Source: Methylobacterium sp. J-048 (GTDB taxonomy: Bacteria > Pseudomonadota > Alphaproteobacteria > Rhizobiales > Beijerinckiaceae). Taken from it: DNA of 64,000 nt. The position numbers were made by a program, and so were the translations under genes. The stretch's first letter is position 1; each line of letters starts with the position of its first letter. The DNA lies in contig NZ_JAKSYL010000120.1 of the NCBI RefSeq assembly GCF_022829515.1, positions 1 to 64,000 of the forward strand, written 5' to 3'. Shown piece by piece: positions 17,061 through 26,268 of this stretch. The notes beneath the pieces were generated by a model. That model was not told the DNA's origin. It saw only the letters and a list, made by a program, of their open reading frames with translations, and did no database searches.

Positions 17061-18697
17061 GCGGCCCGGCGGGGCCGGCGCCGCGCGGCGGCGTCGCGCC
17101 CTGTTCGCGGCGGGTGATGAACCTCGCCCATTTTCTGCGCCGGGCGGCCCGCCGCTGGCCCGCCGCGATCGGCCTCGCCTGGGGCGAGCGGACCTGGAAT
17201 TGGGGCGCCCTCAACGCCCGGGTCGACGCCATGACGGCGGCGCTGGTGGCCCGGGGCGTCGCCAAGGGCGACCGGGTGCTGGTCCAGGCCCGCAACGGCA
17301 ACCAGTTGTTCGAATCGATGTTCGTCTGCTTCCGGCTCGGCGCCGTCTGGGTGCCGACGAATTTCCGGCAGACGCCCGCGGAGGTCGCCTATCTCGCCCG
17401 CGCCAGCGGCGCCTCGGCGCTGATCTGCGGCACCGAGTTCCCCGACCACGCCGCCGCGATCCGCGCGGCCGCGCCCGAGCTGGGCCTGGTGGTCGAGATC
17501 GGCGGCTCCGCCTTCGGGCTGGATTACGACGCCATGGTCGCCGCGCATGCCGGGGAGGCGGCCCCGACCGCCGATGTCGAGCACGACGATCCGTGCTGGT
17601 TCTTCTTCACCTCGGGCACCACCGGCCGGCCGAAGGCGGCGGTGCTCACTCACGGCCAGATGGCCTTCGTGATCAACAACCACCTCTGCGACCTGATGCC
17701 GGGCACCACGGAGGCCGACGCCTCCCTGGTGGTCGCGCCGCTCTCGCACGGGGCCGGCATCCACCAGCTCGCCCAGGTCGCGGCCGGCGCCAAGACGGTG
17801 CTCACCGGCGGCGCGCGCCTGGACCCCGCGGAGGTCTGGGCCCTGGTGGAGCGGTGGCGCATCACCAACCTGTTCACGGTGCCGACCATCGTGAAGCTCA
17901 TCACCGAGCACCCGGCGGTCGACGCCCACGACCACACCAGCCTGCGCCACGTGATCTATGCCGGCGCGCCGATGTACCGGGAGGACCAGAAGCGGGCGCT
18001 GCAAGCGCTTGGGCCGGTGCTGGTCCAGTATTTCGGCCTCGGCGAGGTGACCGGCAACATCACCGTGCTGCCGCCCCGCCTGCATGCCGCCGAGGACGGG
18101 CCGGGCGTGAAGGTCGGCACCTGCGGGTTCGAGCGCACCGGCATGCAGGTGCAGATCCAGGACGGGGCAGGGTGGGAATTGCCGGCGGGCGAGACCGGCG
18201 AGATCTGCGTCTGCGGCCCGGCGGTGTTCGCGGGCTACTACGACAACCCGGACGCGAACGCGGCCGCCTTCCGCGACGGCTGGTTCCGGACCGGCGATCT
18301 CGGCCATCTCGACCCGGAAGGGTTTTTGTTCATCACCGGCCGCGCCTCCGACATGTACATCTCGGGCGGGTCGAACGTGTACCCGCGCGAGACCGAGGAG
18401 AAGCTTTTGCGGCACCCGGCCATCGCCGAGGCCGCGATCCTGGGGGTGCCCGACCCGGCCTGGGGCGAGGTCGGCGTGGCGGTCTGCGTCGCCCGTCCCG
18501 GGGCCGAGATCGGCGAGGCCGCGCTGATCGCGTGGCTCGCCGGCGAGGTCGCCCGCTACAAGCTGCCGAAGCGGGTGTTCTTCTGGGACGCATTGCCGAA
18601 ATCCGGCTACGGCAAGATCACCAAGCGGGCGATCCGCCAGGAACTCGAGGATCGCGGCTGCCTGCCCCTCGACGCAGGCCCTTCCGCCAAGCGGTGA
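17057..18697 (+). CDS. Acyl-CoA synthetase / AMP-dependent ligase
   Basis: This predicted enzyme of 546 residues activates a carboxylic acid with ATP to an acyl-adenylate and then a CoA thioester. The adenylate-forming core is intact: the P-loop SGTTGRPK (residues 186-193), the VQYFGLGEVTGN region, the GYYDNPDANAAAFRDGWFRTGD hinge-side segment and the C-terminal catalytic lysine motif KSGYGKITKR. It is translationally coupled (ATGA overlap) to a TRAP binding-protein gene, so the substrate is likely the imported acid. Medium-chain, aromatic and branched acids are all possible. A second ATG at 17117 is an alternative start. Confidence 0.9.
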   Translation: MSGPAGPAPRGGVAPCSRRVMNLAHFLRRAARRWPAAIGLAWGERTWNWGALNARVDAMTAALVARGVAKGDRVLVQARNGNQLFESMFVCFRLGAVWVPTNFRQTPAEVAYLARASGASALICGTEFPDHAAAIRAAAPELGLVVEIGGSAFGLDYDAMVAAHAGEAAPTADVEHDDPCWFFFTSGTTGRPKAAVLTHGQMAFVINNHLCDLMPGTTEADASLVVAPLSHGAGIHQLAQVAAGAKTVLTGGARLDPAEVWALVERWRITNLFTVPTIVKLITEHPAVDAHDHTSLRHVIYAGAPMYREDQKRALQALGPVLVQYFGLGEVTGNITVLPPRLHAAEDGPGVKVGTCGFERTGMQVQIQDGAGWELPAGETGEICVCGPAVFAGYYDNPDANAAAFRDGWFRTGDLGHLDPEGFLFITGRASDMYISGGSNVYPRETEEKLLRHPAIAEAAILGVPDPAWGEVGVAVCVARPGAEIGEAALIAWLAGEVARYKLPKRVFFWDALPKSGYGKITKRAIRQELEDRGCLPLDAGPSAKR

Positions 18698-18899
18698 CAG
18701 TCCGGACGGCAGCATTCGCTGCACCGCACAGGCCGGATACAGCTCCCAGACCAAGCCGGTGAAGATTCCGTCTCCGCTGCATGCTTCCCCTGCATGGCAG
18801 GCTGCTTGAGCCCCCCCCTGACACGTGATCCCAAGCAGGGCCATATTGCACTGCAGCAACCGGGCGCGTGGGCCCGGTCCTCGTTCGGGATCAGGCACG

Positions 18900-19058
18900 A
18901 TGGCGACCCTCGCGTATCTCGTTGGCTTTCGCGCCGAGCGTTCGCTCCTCGGCCAGGTCGCGGACCGCCTCGAAGGTGCGCTGAAGCGCGTCGCCAACGG
19001 TCGCTATGCCGAGCAGCGCGAGCGCATCGCGCGCACCGGCGGCGCCGGGATGATCTGA
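18900..19058 (+). CDS. Small hypothetical protein (52 aa)
   Basis: This short frame encodes MATLAYLVGFRAERSLLGQV followed by a basic helix and RIARTGGAGMI. Coding-like composition and a weak ATCAGG ribosome-binding sequence support it. It ends 14 bases before the convergent transketolase gene. No function is recognised. Confidence 0.45.
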   Translation: MATLAYLVGFRAERSLLGQVADRLEGALKRVANGRYAEQRERIARTGGAGMI

Positions 19059-19072
19059 CGGGCAGAGACGCC

Positions 19073-21064
19073 CTAAGTCAGACGCGCCCGCGCGGCCTCC
19101 ACCACCGCTTCGGCCGTGATGCCGAAGTGGCGGAACAGCGCCTCGGGCGCGCCGGACGCGCCGAAGCCGGTCATGCCGACGAAACCACCGTCCTCGCCGA
19201 TCCAGCGGTCCCAGCCGAAGCGCAGGGCGGCTTCCACGGCGACCCGGACCGTATCCCGCGGGATGACCTGCCGGCGATAGGCCTCGTCCTGCGCCGCGAA
19301 CGCCTCCCAGGACGGCATCGAGACCACCGCGGTCGGCACGCCCTCCGCCTGGAGCAGGTCGCGGGCCGCGAGCGCCAGCGCCACCTCCGAGCCGGTACCG
19401 ATCAGCGTGACCCGCCGCGTCCCCTCGGCCTCCGCCAGCACATAGGCGCCCCGGGCGCAGCGATTCTCAGGCCCGCCCGGCCGGCGTAAGGCGGGGAGCG
19501 GCTGCCGCGAGCAGATCAGCGAACTCGGCCCGTGCCGGTTGGCCAGCGCCATCTCCCAGCATTCCGCCGTCTCGACCGCGTCCGCGGGGCGTAAGACCAG
19601 CATGTTCGGGATCGCCCGCAGGGAGGCGAGGTACTCCACCGGCTGGTGGGTCGGGCCGTTGCGGCCGATGGCGATCGAATCGTGGCTGTAGACCGTGATG
19701 ACCGGCAGGTTCATCAGCGCCGCCATCCGCAGCGACGGGCGCATGTAATCCGAGAAGACCAGGTAGGTGGCGCCCACCGGCACCAGCCCGCGATGGGCCG
19801 CGATGCCGTTCATCATCGAGCCCATGGCGTGCTCGCGGATGCCGTAATGCAGGTAGCGCCCGGAGCGGTCCTGCGCCGTGAAGGCGTGGAGCTCACCCTT
19901 GTGCCGGGTCGGGCCTTCGAGATCCGGCGCGCCGGAGAACAGCTCCGGGATCGCCTCCGACAGGGCGCCGACGATCTCGGCGGAGACCTCGATGCTCGGG
20001 CGCGCCGCGCCGGCGGCGGCGAAGCGGTCGCGCTGGGTCCGGAGCGCGTCGCGCCAGGTCTCCGGCAGGCGGCCGGCGCTCACGCGGTCGAACTCCGTCC
20101 GGATCGGGGCGGGCAGGGCCTCACGCCGGGCCTGCCAAGCCGCATAGGCCGCACGGTTGCGCTCGGCGACGCCCCTGCGCCACGCCGCGGCCACGTCGTC
20201 CGGCACCGTGAAGGCCGGATGGTCCCAGCCCTTCGCAGCCCGGGCCTCGGCGAGGTCGGTCTCGAACACCCGCCCGCCATGGGCGCCGCGCTGGCCCTCC
20301 AGCCGGGGCAGGCCGCGGCCGATCACGGTGCGGCAGGCGATCAGGCTCGGACGCGGATCGCCCTGGGCGAGCCGGATCGCGGCCGAGACCGCCTCGACGT
20401 CGTGGCCGTCCGCGTCGATCACCTGCCAGTCGGCGGCGCGGAAGCGGGCGCGCACGTCCTCCGAGATCGACAGGTCGGTGGCGCCGTCGTCGGTGATGCG
20501 GTTGTCGTCCCACAGGAAGGTCAGCTTCGCCAGGCGCAGGTGGCCGGCGAGCGAGATCACCTCGTGGGCGAGGCCCTCCTGCAGGCAGCCGTCGCCGACT
20601 AGCGCGTAGGTGCGGTGATCCACCAGGCCGGGACCGAACTCCGCGGCGAGCTTGGCCTCGGCCACCGCCATGCCGACCGCGTTGGCGATGCCCTGCCCGA
20701 GGGGCCCGGTGGTCGCCTCGATGCCGAGTTCGGGGGCGAACTCCGGGTGGCCGTGGGTGTGCGAGCCGAGCTCGCGGAAGCGCCGGATCTGCTCCATCGG
20801 CAGGCCGGCATAGCCCGCGAGATGGAGCACCGAATAGAGCAGCATCGAGCCGTGCCCGTTCGAGAGCACGAAGCGGTCGCGGTCCGGCCATTCCGGATCG
20901 GCCGGGTTGCACGTCAGGTGGCGGGTGAACAGGGCCACCGCGATCTCGGCGCAGCCGAGGGGCGCGCCGGGATGCCCGTCGCCCGCCCGCTCGATGGCGT
21001 CGAGGGACAGGAAGCGGATCGCGTCGGCCATCCGGGCGGTGAGGGCGTCTTGGGTCTCTGGCAT
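19073..21064 (-). CDS. tkt: Transketolase (full-length)
   Basis: This thiamine-diphosphate enzyme of 663 residues transfers two-carbon ketol units between sugars in the pentose-phosphate or related pathways. All parts are present in one chain: the N-terminal GHPGAPLGCAEIA with the conserved histidine, the TPP/metal motif GDGCLQEG with WDDNRIT downstream, the pyrimidine-domain segment YGIREHAMG with its conserved glutamate, and the C-terminal regulatory domain. It is the last gene of a minus-strand series that also carries a split transketolase, so two different transketolases are made from one locus. It may serve general metabolism or the pathway encoded upstream. Confidence 0.95.
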   Translation of the reverse strand: MPETQDALTARMADAIRFLSLDAIERAGDGHPGAPLGCAEIAVALFTRHLTCNPADPEWPDRDRFVLSNGHGSMLLYSVLHLAGYAGLPMEQIRRFRELGSHTHGHPEFAPELGIEATTGPLGQGIANAVGMAVAEAKLAAEFGPGLVDHRTYALVGDGCLQEGLAHEVISLAGHLRLAKLTFLWDDNRITDDGATDLSISEDVRARFRAADWQVIDADGHDVEAVSAAIRLAQGDPRPSLIACRTVIGRGLPRLEGQRGAHGGRVFETDLAEARAAKGWDHPAFTVPDDVAAAWRRGVAERNRAAYAAWQARREALPAPIRTEFDRVSAGRLPETWRDALRTQRDRFAAAGAARPSIEVSAEIVGALSEAIPELFSGAPDLEGPTRHKGELHAFTAQDRSGRYLHYGIREHAMGSMMNGIAAHRGLVPVGATYLVFSDYMRPSLRMAALMNLPVITVYSHDSIAIGRNGPTHQPVEYLASLRAIPNMLVLRPADAVETAECWEMALANRHGPSSLICSRQPLPALRRPGGPENRCARGAYVLAEAEGTRRVTLIGTGSEVALALAARDLLQAEGVPTAVVSMPSWEAFAAQDEAYRRQVIPRDTVRVAVEAALRFGWDRWIGEDGGFVGMTGFGASGAPEALFRHFGITAEAVVEAARARLT

Positions 21065-21220
21065 GGCGGTGGCTCGGGGTTCAGGCGTGCGTCGGGGTTT
21101 CCAAAGGGCGCAGCCCTTTGGCGGGGTATCGGGGCGGAGCCCTGATGGAGCGGTCGTCGCCGTGCAGCAGGGCTTTGCCCTGCACCCACGAAAGGTCTCG
21201 GACCTTTCGGGTCCGCGATG

Positions 21221-23113
21221 TCAGAGGAACCCGATCGAGAACCAGGGGACCAGGATGATGACGACGAGGCCGATGAGCAGGGCCAGGATGTAGCCGACGA
21301 TCGGGCGCATGCCCGCGTCCGGATGGATCCGGCTGATCGCGCAGGCGGCGTAGTAGCCGACTCCGAAGGGCGGGGCGAACAGCCCGATGCCCATCGCCAG
21401 GATCACCACCATGGCGTAGTGGACCTCGTGCACGCCGACCTGCCGGGCGATCGGGAACAGCAGCGGGCCGAACAGCACGATCGCCGGGATGCCTTCCAGC
21501 ACCGAGCCGAGGACGATGAACGCGCCCGCCGACACGAACAGGAAGCCCACGGCACCGCCGGGCAGGCTCTTCATCGCCACCGCGAGCGTCTGCGAGAAGC
21601 CCGACTGGGTCAGCGCCCAGGCCATGCCGGTGGCCGCGCCGATGATCAGCAGGATCGCCCCCGACAGGGTCGCAGTCATCACCAGCATCGGGTAGAGCCG
21701 CCGCCAGTCGAACTGGCGGTAGATCAGCAGCCCCGCCAGCACCGCGTAGACGATGCCGATGGTCGAGACCTCGGTGGCGGTGGCGATACCCTCGACCACC
21801 GCGAAGCGGATCACGAACGGCAGCGCCAGGGCCGGCACCGCCACCACGAGGGCGCGGCCGATCACGCTCCGCGACGGCCGGGCGACGTGGCTCAGGTCCT
21901 CCCGGCGGTAGCGCCACCAGACCAGGGCGCAGAGGGTCACGGCCAGGACCAGGCCCGGCAGCAGGCCGCCGGTGAACAGGGCCGTGATCGACACGCCGGT
22001 GACCGAGCCGATGGTGATCAGCACGATCGAGGGCGGGATCGTCTCGGTCTGGGCGCCGGTGGTGGCCAGCAGGGCCACGAGGTCGCCCTCCTTGGCGCCC
22101 CGCGCCTTCATCTCGGGAAACAGTACGGGCGCGACCGCGGCCATGTCGGCGGCCTTCGAGCCGGAGATGCCCGAGACGAGGTACATCGCCCCGACCAGAA
22201 CGTAGTGCAGGCCGCCGCGGACGTGGCCCAAGAGCGAGGCCAGGAACCCGACCATGGCGCGGGCCATGCCGGTCATCTCGATCAGCAGGCCGAGGAACAC
22301 GAACAGCGGCACGGCGAGCAGGATCAGGTGGCTCATGCCCTCGTCCATGCGCCCGACCACCACCATCGACGGCGCGCCGGTGGTCAGCGTGATGTAGGCG
22401 TAGGTCGACAGCCCGAACGCGAAGGCGATCGGCACGCCGGAGAAGACCAGGGCGCCGACGCCGAGGACGAAGAACAGCAGCAGGTTGAGGTTGCCCAGGC
22501 CCGCGAACACGGGCTGGAGGGCGACGAGCCCGGCCGCGATGCCGCCGCCCAGGGCGAGCGCCCCGACGGTGAGGCGCCAGTCGGCGGTCTCCAGCAGGCG
22601 GATCACTGCGACCAGGAGCATCAGGCCGAAGCCGATCGGCAGGGCGGCGGCGCGCCAGGCGTTGTTGAGCTCCAGCGCGGGGGTCTGGACGAAGCTCTCC
22701 TCGCTGGCGAACTCGAAGGCCGGCTCCAGCACCAGCGCCACGAAGATCAGGCCGGCCACCAGCGCGACCGTCTCCAGGAAGGCGCGCAGGCGCGGACCGC
22801 ACATCGCCACGATGGCGGTCATGCGCATGTGCTCGGCGCGGCGGAACGCGACCACGGCGCCCAGCATGGCGAGCCACAGGAACAGGATCGCAGCTAGCTC
22901 GTCCGACCAGACCAGCGGCTCGCGGAAGACGTAGCGGCTAACCACGCCGCCGAACAGCACGCCGATCTCGGCCAGCACCAGCAGCGCCGCCGGGATCTCC
23001 ACGAGGTAGCCCAGGGCCACGTCCAGCTTGCGCAGCCAAGTCCGGGCACGGAGCGGCGGCCCCGCCAGCTCAAGCCCGGCCGCGCTCTCGACGGCCGCGA
23101 TGTCGATCTGCAT
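21221..23113 (-). CDS. TRAP transporter fused small/large permease (DctQM)
   Basis: This inner-membrane protein of 630 residues couples sodium-driven uptake to a periplasmic binding protein. Residues about 30-170 form the DctQ part with four membrane helices (including SRYVFREPLVWSDELAAILF). Residues about 205-628 form the DctM part with roughly a dozen helices and family segments such as GLLIEMTGMARAMVGF, SGISGSKAADMAAVAP and ATTGAQTETIPPSI. The fusion of both parts is known in a subset of TRAP systems. It lies 27 bases downstream of the binding-protein gene at 23141-24157, which is its obvious partner. Confidence 0.94.
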   Translation of the reverse strand: MQIDIAAVESAAGLELAGPPLRARTWLRKLDVALGYLVEIPAALLVLAEIGVLFGGVVSRYVFREPLVWSDELAAILFLWLAMLGAVVAFRRAEHMRMTAIVAMCGPRLRAFLETVALVAGLIFVALVLEPAFEFASEESFVQTPALELNNAWRAAALPIGFGLMLLVAVIRLLETADWRLTVGALALGGGIAAGLVALQPVFAGLGNLNLLLFFVLGVGALVFSGVPIAFAFGLSTYAYITLTTGAPSMVVVGRMDEGMSHLILLAVPLFVFLGLLIEMTGMARAMVGFLASLLGHVRGGLHYVLVGAMYLVSGISGSKAADMAAVAPVLFPEMKARGAKEGDLVALLATTGAQTETIPPSIVLITIGSVTGVSITALFTGGLLPGLVLAVTLCALVWWRYRREDLSHVARPSRSVIGRALVVAVPALALPFVIRFAVVEGIATATEVSTIGIVYAVLAGLLIYRQFDWRRLYPMLVMTATLSGAILLIIGAATGMAWALTQSGFSQTLAVAMKSLPGGAVGFLFVSAGAFIVLGSVLEGIPAIVLFGPLLFPIARQVGVHEVHYAMVVILAMGIGLFAPPFGVGYYAACAISRIHPDAGMRPIVGYILALLIGLVVIILVPWFSIGFL

Positions 23114-23140
23114 GGCGGAATCCTTCCAGTGCGCGGGGCC

Positions 23141-24157
23141 TCAGGTCAGCTTGCCGGAAACGTCTTCGAGATGCGCCCAGGCCGTATCGCCGTACTTGGC
23201 CTTCCAGTCCCGGTAGAAGCTCGTCCGGCCGAGCGCCTCGCGGAAGCGCGCGCGGTCGACGTCGACGAAGGTGATGCCCTTGGCGGTCAGGCTCTCGCGT
23301 AAGGACAGGCTGAGCTTGGCGACATCCGCGCGTTGGTCGGTGCCAGACCGGTCGAATTCGCGCGAAACGGTCTGGCGCAGATCCTCCGGCAGGCGCTGCC
23401 ACGCGCGTTTGTTGCCCAAGATCCAGTAGCCGTCCCAGACATGCCCGGTCAGGCTGCAGGATTTCTGCACCTCGTAGAGCCGGGCCGTGGCGGTGATGGC
23501 GAGCGGGTTCTCCTGGCCCTCGACCACCTTGGTCTGGAGCGAGGAATACAGCTCGTTGAAATTGATCGGCGCCGCGCCGGCATCGAGCGCCTTGAACAGC
23601 GAGGTCAGCATCGGCGCCGGCGGCACGCGGATCTTGAAGCCCTTCAGGTCCTCCGGCGTCCTGATCTCGCGGGTCGAGGAGGTGATCTGCCGGAAGCCGT
23701 TGTCCCAGACCTTCGAGACGGTGAGGATCGGCGTCTTGGCGATCTCGGCCCGGACGTAGGTGCCGAGCCCGCCGTCCATCGCCGACCAGACCGCGTCGTA
23801 ATCCTTGAACGCGAAGCCGGTGTTGGGCAGGCTCGCGGCCGGCACGAAGGTGGCGAGGATCGAGGTCGCGAGGTTGAAGAACTCGACGCTGCCGTTGCGC
23901 ACCTGCGCCAGCAGGTCGGTGTCGGAGCCGAGCTGGTTGGCCGGGAACAGCTTGATCTCCAGGCGGCCGCCGGTCGCCTCGCGGATCCGGTCGAGGGCCT
24001 CCTGCGCCCGGACGTTGACCGGATGGGTCGGGTCCTGGCCGGTGGCGAGCTTGTAGGAGAACTCCGCGGCCTGCCCGCGCCGGGTCAGGATGCCGAAGAC
24101 CGGCACGGCGGTCGCGCCCGCGAGCAGGCTGCGGCGGCTGAAACGCGTGTCGCGCAT
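23141..24157 (-). CDS. TRAP transporter solute-binding protein (DctP family)
   Basis: This periplasmic receptor of 338 residues belongs to the DctQM just downstream. The twin-arginine signal FSRRSLLAGATAVPVFG is clear. Conserved points include NQLGSDTDLLAQVRNGSVEF, the ligand arginine in FKIRVPPAP and VEGQENPLAITATARLYEV. It is the paralogue of the binding protein at 16029-17060, and much of the middle is shared. An upstream gap of about 216 bases may contain a promoter, so the transporter genes may also be expressed separately from the catabolic genes. Confidence 0.93.
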   Translation of the reverse strand: MRDTRFSRRSLLAGATAVPVFGILTRRGQAAEFSYKLATGQDPTHPVNVRAQEALDRIREATGGRLEIKLFPANQLGSDTDLLAQVRNGSVEFFNLATSILATFVPAASLPNTGFAFKDYDAVWSAMDGGLGTYVRAEIAKTPILTVSKVWDNGFRQITSSTREIRTPEDLKGFKIRVPPAPMLTSLFKALDAGAAPINFNELYSSLQTKVVEGQENPLAITATARLYEVQKSCSLTGHVWDGYWILGNKRAWQRLPEDLRQTVSREFDRSGTDQRADVAKLSLSLRESLTAKGITFVDVDRARFREALGRTSFYRDWKAKYGDTAWAHLEDVSGKLT

Positions 24158-24346
24158 GGTTTCACTCCCTGGGTCGTTCCGAGCCGCCCGATCCCCGCCG
24201 TTATCCGGTCATGTGGATCGTGCGTCTTTTGATCTCCGGCCCCGGATACGGGTCCCGGCACCGTTCTTCGTGGGTCTCACGCGCCGCTTCTTCTCCGGCG
24301 CGGATCATCCGGGCTCCGCGGCGCGCGGACAAGCCACGCCGGCCCG

Positions 24347-24374
24347 CAAGCCCCTACATTCAAGCCCCTACATT
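24347..24374. repeat. Tandem 14-base duplication at the end of the dehydrogenase gene
   Basis: CAAGCCCCTACATT occurs twice back to back (24347-24360 and 24361-24374), the second copy touching the stop codon of the gene at 24374-25255. It looks like a recent slippage or duplication event. Confidence 0.8.
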
Positions 24375-25255
24375 TACTTGCCGTTGAGCGCGCGATAGGC
24401 GCGCACCACCTGGCTGTCGTCGGCGGCGCCGTCGCCCCGACCCGAGGTCGAGACGAAGAGCTGATGGGCCAGCGCCGCGAGCGGCAGGGCCGCGCCGGCG
24501 CTGCGGCCGGCCTCCAGCACGATGCCGAGATCCTTGACGAAGATGTCGACCGCGCTGGTCACCTCCGGCTCCGCATCCAGCATCCGGGGCCCGCGATCGC
24601 GCAGCATCCAGCTCGACGCCGAGGAACCCGAGAGGATCTCCAGCACCACCGCGAGATCGACCCCGACCCGCCCGGCCAGGGCCATCGCCTCGGCGGCGGC
24701 CGCGATGTGGACGCCGCACAGGAGCTGGTTCACGGCCTTGACGGTGGCGCCCTGGCCCGGCCGCTCGCCGACATAAAAGATCCGGTCGCCCAGCGCGTCG
24801 AGGATCGGGCGGATCGCCGCCAGCGTCGCGGCCGGCGCCGCGGCCATGATCGTCAGCTTGGCCGCCTTCGCCCCGACGACGCCCCCCGAGACCGGGGCGT
24901 CCACGAACGCACGGCCGGTGGCCGCAACGCGCCCGGCGATGGCCTCCACCGCGCCCGGCGGACAGGTCGCCATCAGCACCACGATCCCGTCCGGGGAGAG
25001 GGCGTCGAGGGCGCCTTGCGCGAACAGCACGTCTTCGGCCTGGGCGGCGTTCACCACCATCAGCAGGAGCGCGTCGGCGCCGTCCGTCGCCTGCGCCAGG
25101 GTCTCGGCCGGCGCACCGCCCAGGGCCACGAGAGCCGCGCGGCTCTCCGGCCGGATGTCGTAGCCGTGCACGGAAAAACCCGCGGCGACGAGGTGGCCCG
25201 CCATCGGCAAGCCCATGGCGCCGAGGCCGACGAAGGCGAGGCGGCTCACAGCCAT
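24374..25255 (-). CDS. NAD(P)-dependent 3-hydroxyisobutyrate-type dehydrogenase
   Basis: This 293-residue oxidoreductase belongs to the beta-hydroxyacid dehydrogenase family (3-hydroxyisobutyrate, tartronate semialdehyde and L-threonate dehydrogenases). It has the Rossmann motif GLGAMG at residues 10-15, the substrate motif DAPVSGGVVGA near residue 120 and the catalytic lysine in GATVKAVNQLL. The C-terminal helical domain is complete. It overlaps the transketolase C-subunit gene by ten bases, so it is part of the same operon. The true substrate is unknown; a three- or four-carbon hydroxyacid would fit the context. Confidence 0.9.
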   Translation of the reverse strand: MAVSRLAFVGLGAMGLPMAGHLVAAGFSVHGYDIRPESRAALVALGGAPAETLAQATDGADALLLMVVNAAQAEDVLFAQGALDALSPDGIVVLMATCPPGAVEAIAGRVAATGRAFVDAPVSGGVVGAKAAKLTIMAAAPAATLAAIRPILDALGDRIFYVGERPGQGATVKAVNQLLCGVHIAAAAEAMALAGRVGVDLAVVLEILSGSSASSWMLRDRGPRMLDAEPEVTSAVDIFVKDLGIVLEAGRSAGAALPLAALAHQLFVSTSGRGDGAADDSQVVRAYRALNGK

Positions 25256-26268
25256 CCGCGGATGCTCCGCGCCATCGCGGCGGCCGAGATCCCGTAGCGG
25301 TCGTGGAGCGTCGGCAGGGCGCCGGCGTCGAGGAACTCGTCCGGCAGGCCGATCTGGCGGAAGCCGCGCTCCGGCATCGTGCCGTTGCGCATCAAGAGGC
25401 CCGCCACCGCCTCGCCGAGGCCGCCGATCACCGTGTGGTTCTCGGCCACCACCACGAGGCGGCCGCCGCGCCGGGCCTCCTGCAGGACCGTCGCCTCGTC
25501 CAGCGGCTTGATCGTCGGTACGTGCAGCACCGCCACGTCGATCCGGTCGTCGCGCAGCGCGTCGGCCACTTCGAGCGCCCGCATGGTCATCAGGCCGGAG
25601 GAGACGATCAGAACGTCGCGTCCGTCGCGGATCGTCTTGGCCTTGCCGAGCTCGAACGTGTAGCCGTATTCGTCGAGCACCAGCGGGACGTTGCCGCGCA
25701 GGAGCCGCAGGTAGACCGGCCCCTTATGGGCGGCCATGGCGGGCACGACCTGCTCGATCTCGTGCGCGTCGCACGGGTCGATGATCGTGAGGTTGGGCAT
25801 GCCGCGGAAGATCGCGAGGTCTTCCGTCGCCTGGTGGCTCGGGCCGTAGCCGGTGGTCAGGCCGGGCAGGGCGCAGGCGATCTTGACGTCGAGATTCTCC
25901 TCCGCGATCGCCAGGCAGATGAAGTCGTAGGCCCGGCGGGCGGCGAACACCGCGTAGGTGGTGGCGAACGGCGTGAAGCCTTCGCGGGCCAGACCGGCCG
26001 CCGCGCTCATGAGCAGCTGCTCGGCCATCCCCATCTGGTAGAACCGCTCAGGGTGGGCCTGCGCGAAGATGTGCAGGTCGGTGTATTTCGACAGGTCCGC
26101 CGACAGGCCGACGATGTCGGGCCGCGTCTTGGCGAGCTCGACCAGGGCATGGCCGAACGGCGCGGCCTTGGTCCGCTGCCCGGGGGCGGCCAGCGAGGCG
26201 ATCATCGCCGAGGTCTTGAGGCTGCCGCCCTCCCGCGGAGCGGGCTTCTCGTATTTCGAGCGTCTCAC
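25246..26268 (-). CDS. Transketolase C-terminal subunit (split transketolase)
   Basis: This subunit of 340 residues carries the pyrimidine-binding and C-terminal domains of a two-gene transketolase. The conserved glutamate lies in FYQMGMAEQLLMSAAAGLA, followed by GPSHQATEDLAIFRGMP and, in the C-terminal domain, VVVAENHTVIGGLGEAVA. The GTG start at 26268 overlaps the stop of the N-subunit gene (GTGA), so the two are made together. It must pair with that subunit to be active. Split transketolases are used in several specialised sugar pathways (for example apulose-phosphate and sulfo-sugar routes) as well as in sugar-nucleotide pathways. Confidence 0.92.
   Translation of the reverse strand: MRRSKYEKPAPREGGSLKTSAMIASLAAPGQRTKAAPFGHALVELAKTRPDIVGLSADLSKYTDLHIFAQAHPERFYQMGMAEQLLMSAAAGLAREGFTPFATTYAVFAARRAYDFICLAIAEENLDVKIACALPGLTTGYGPSHQATEDLAIFRGMPNLTIIDPCDAHEIEQVVPAMAAHKGPVYLRLLRGNVPLVLDEYGYTFELGKAKTIRDGRDVLIVSSGLMTMRALEVADALRDDRIDVAVLHVPTIKPLDEATVLQEARRGGRLVVVAENHTVIGGLGEAVAGLLMRNGTMPERGFRQIGLPDEFLDAGALPTLHDRYGISAAAMARSIRGWL

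Noticed and set aside
21218..22897. Plus-strand frame opposite the DctQM gene
   Set aside because: Low-complexity charged sequence typical of an antisense shadow; the permease frame is convincing.
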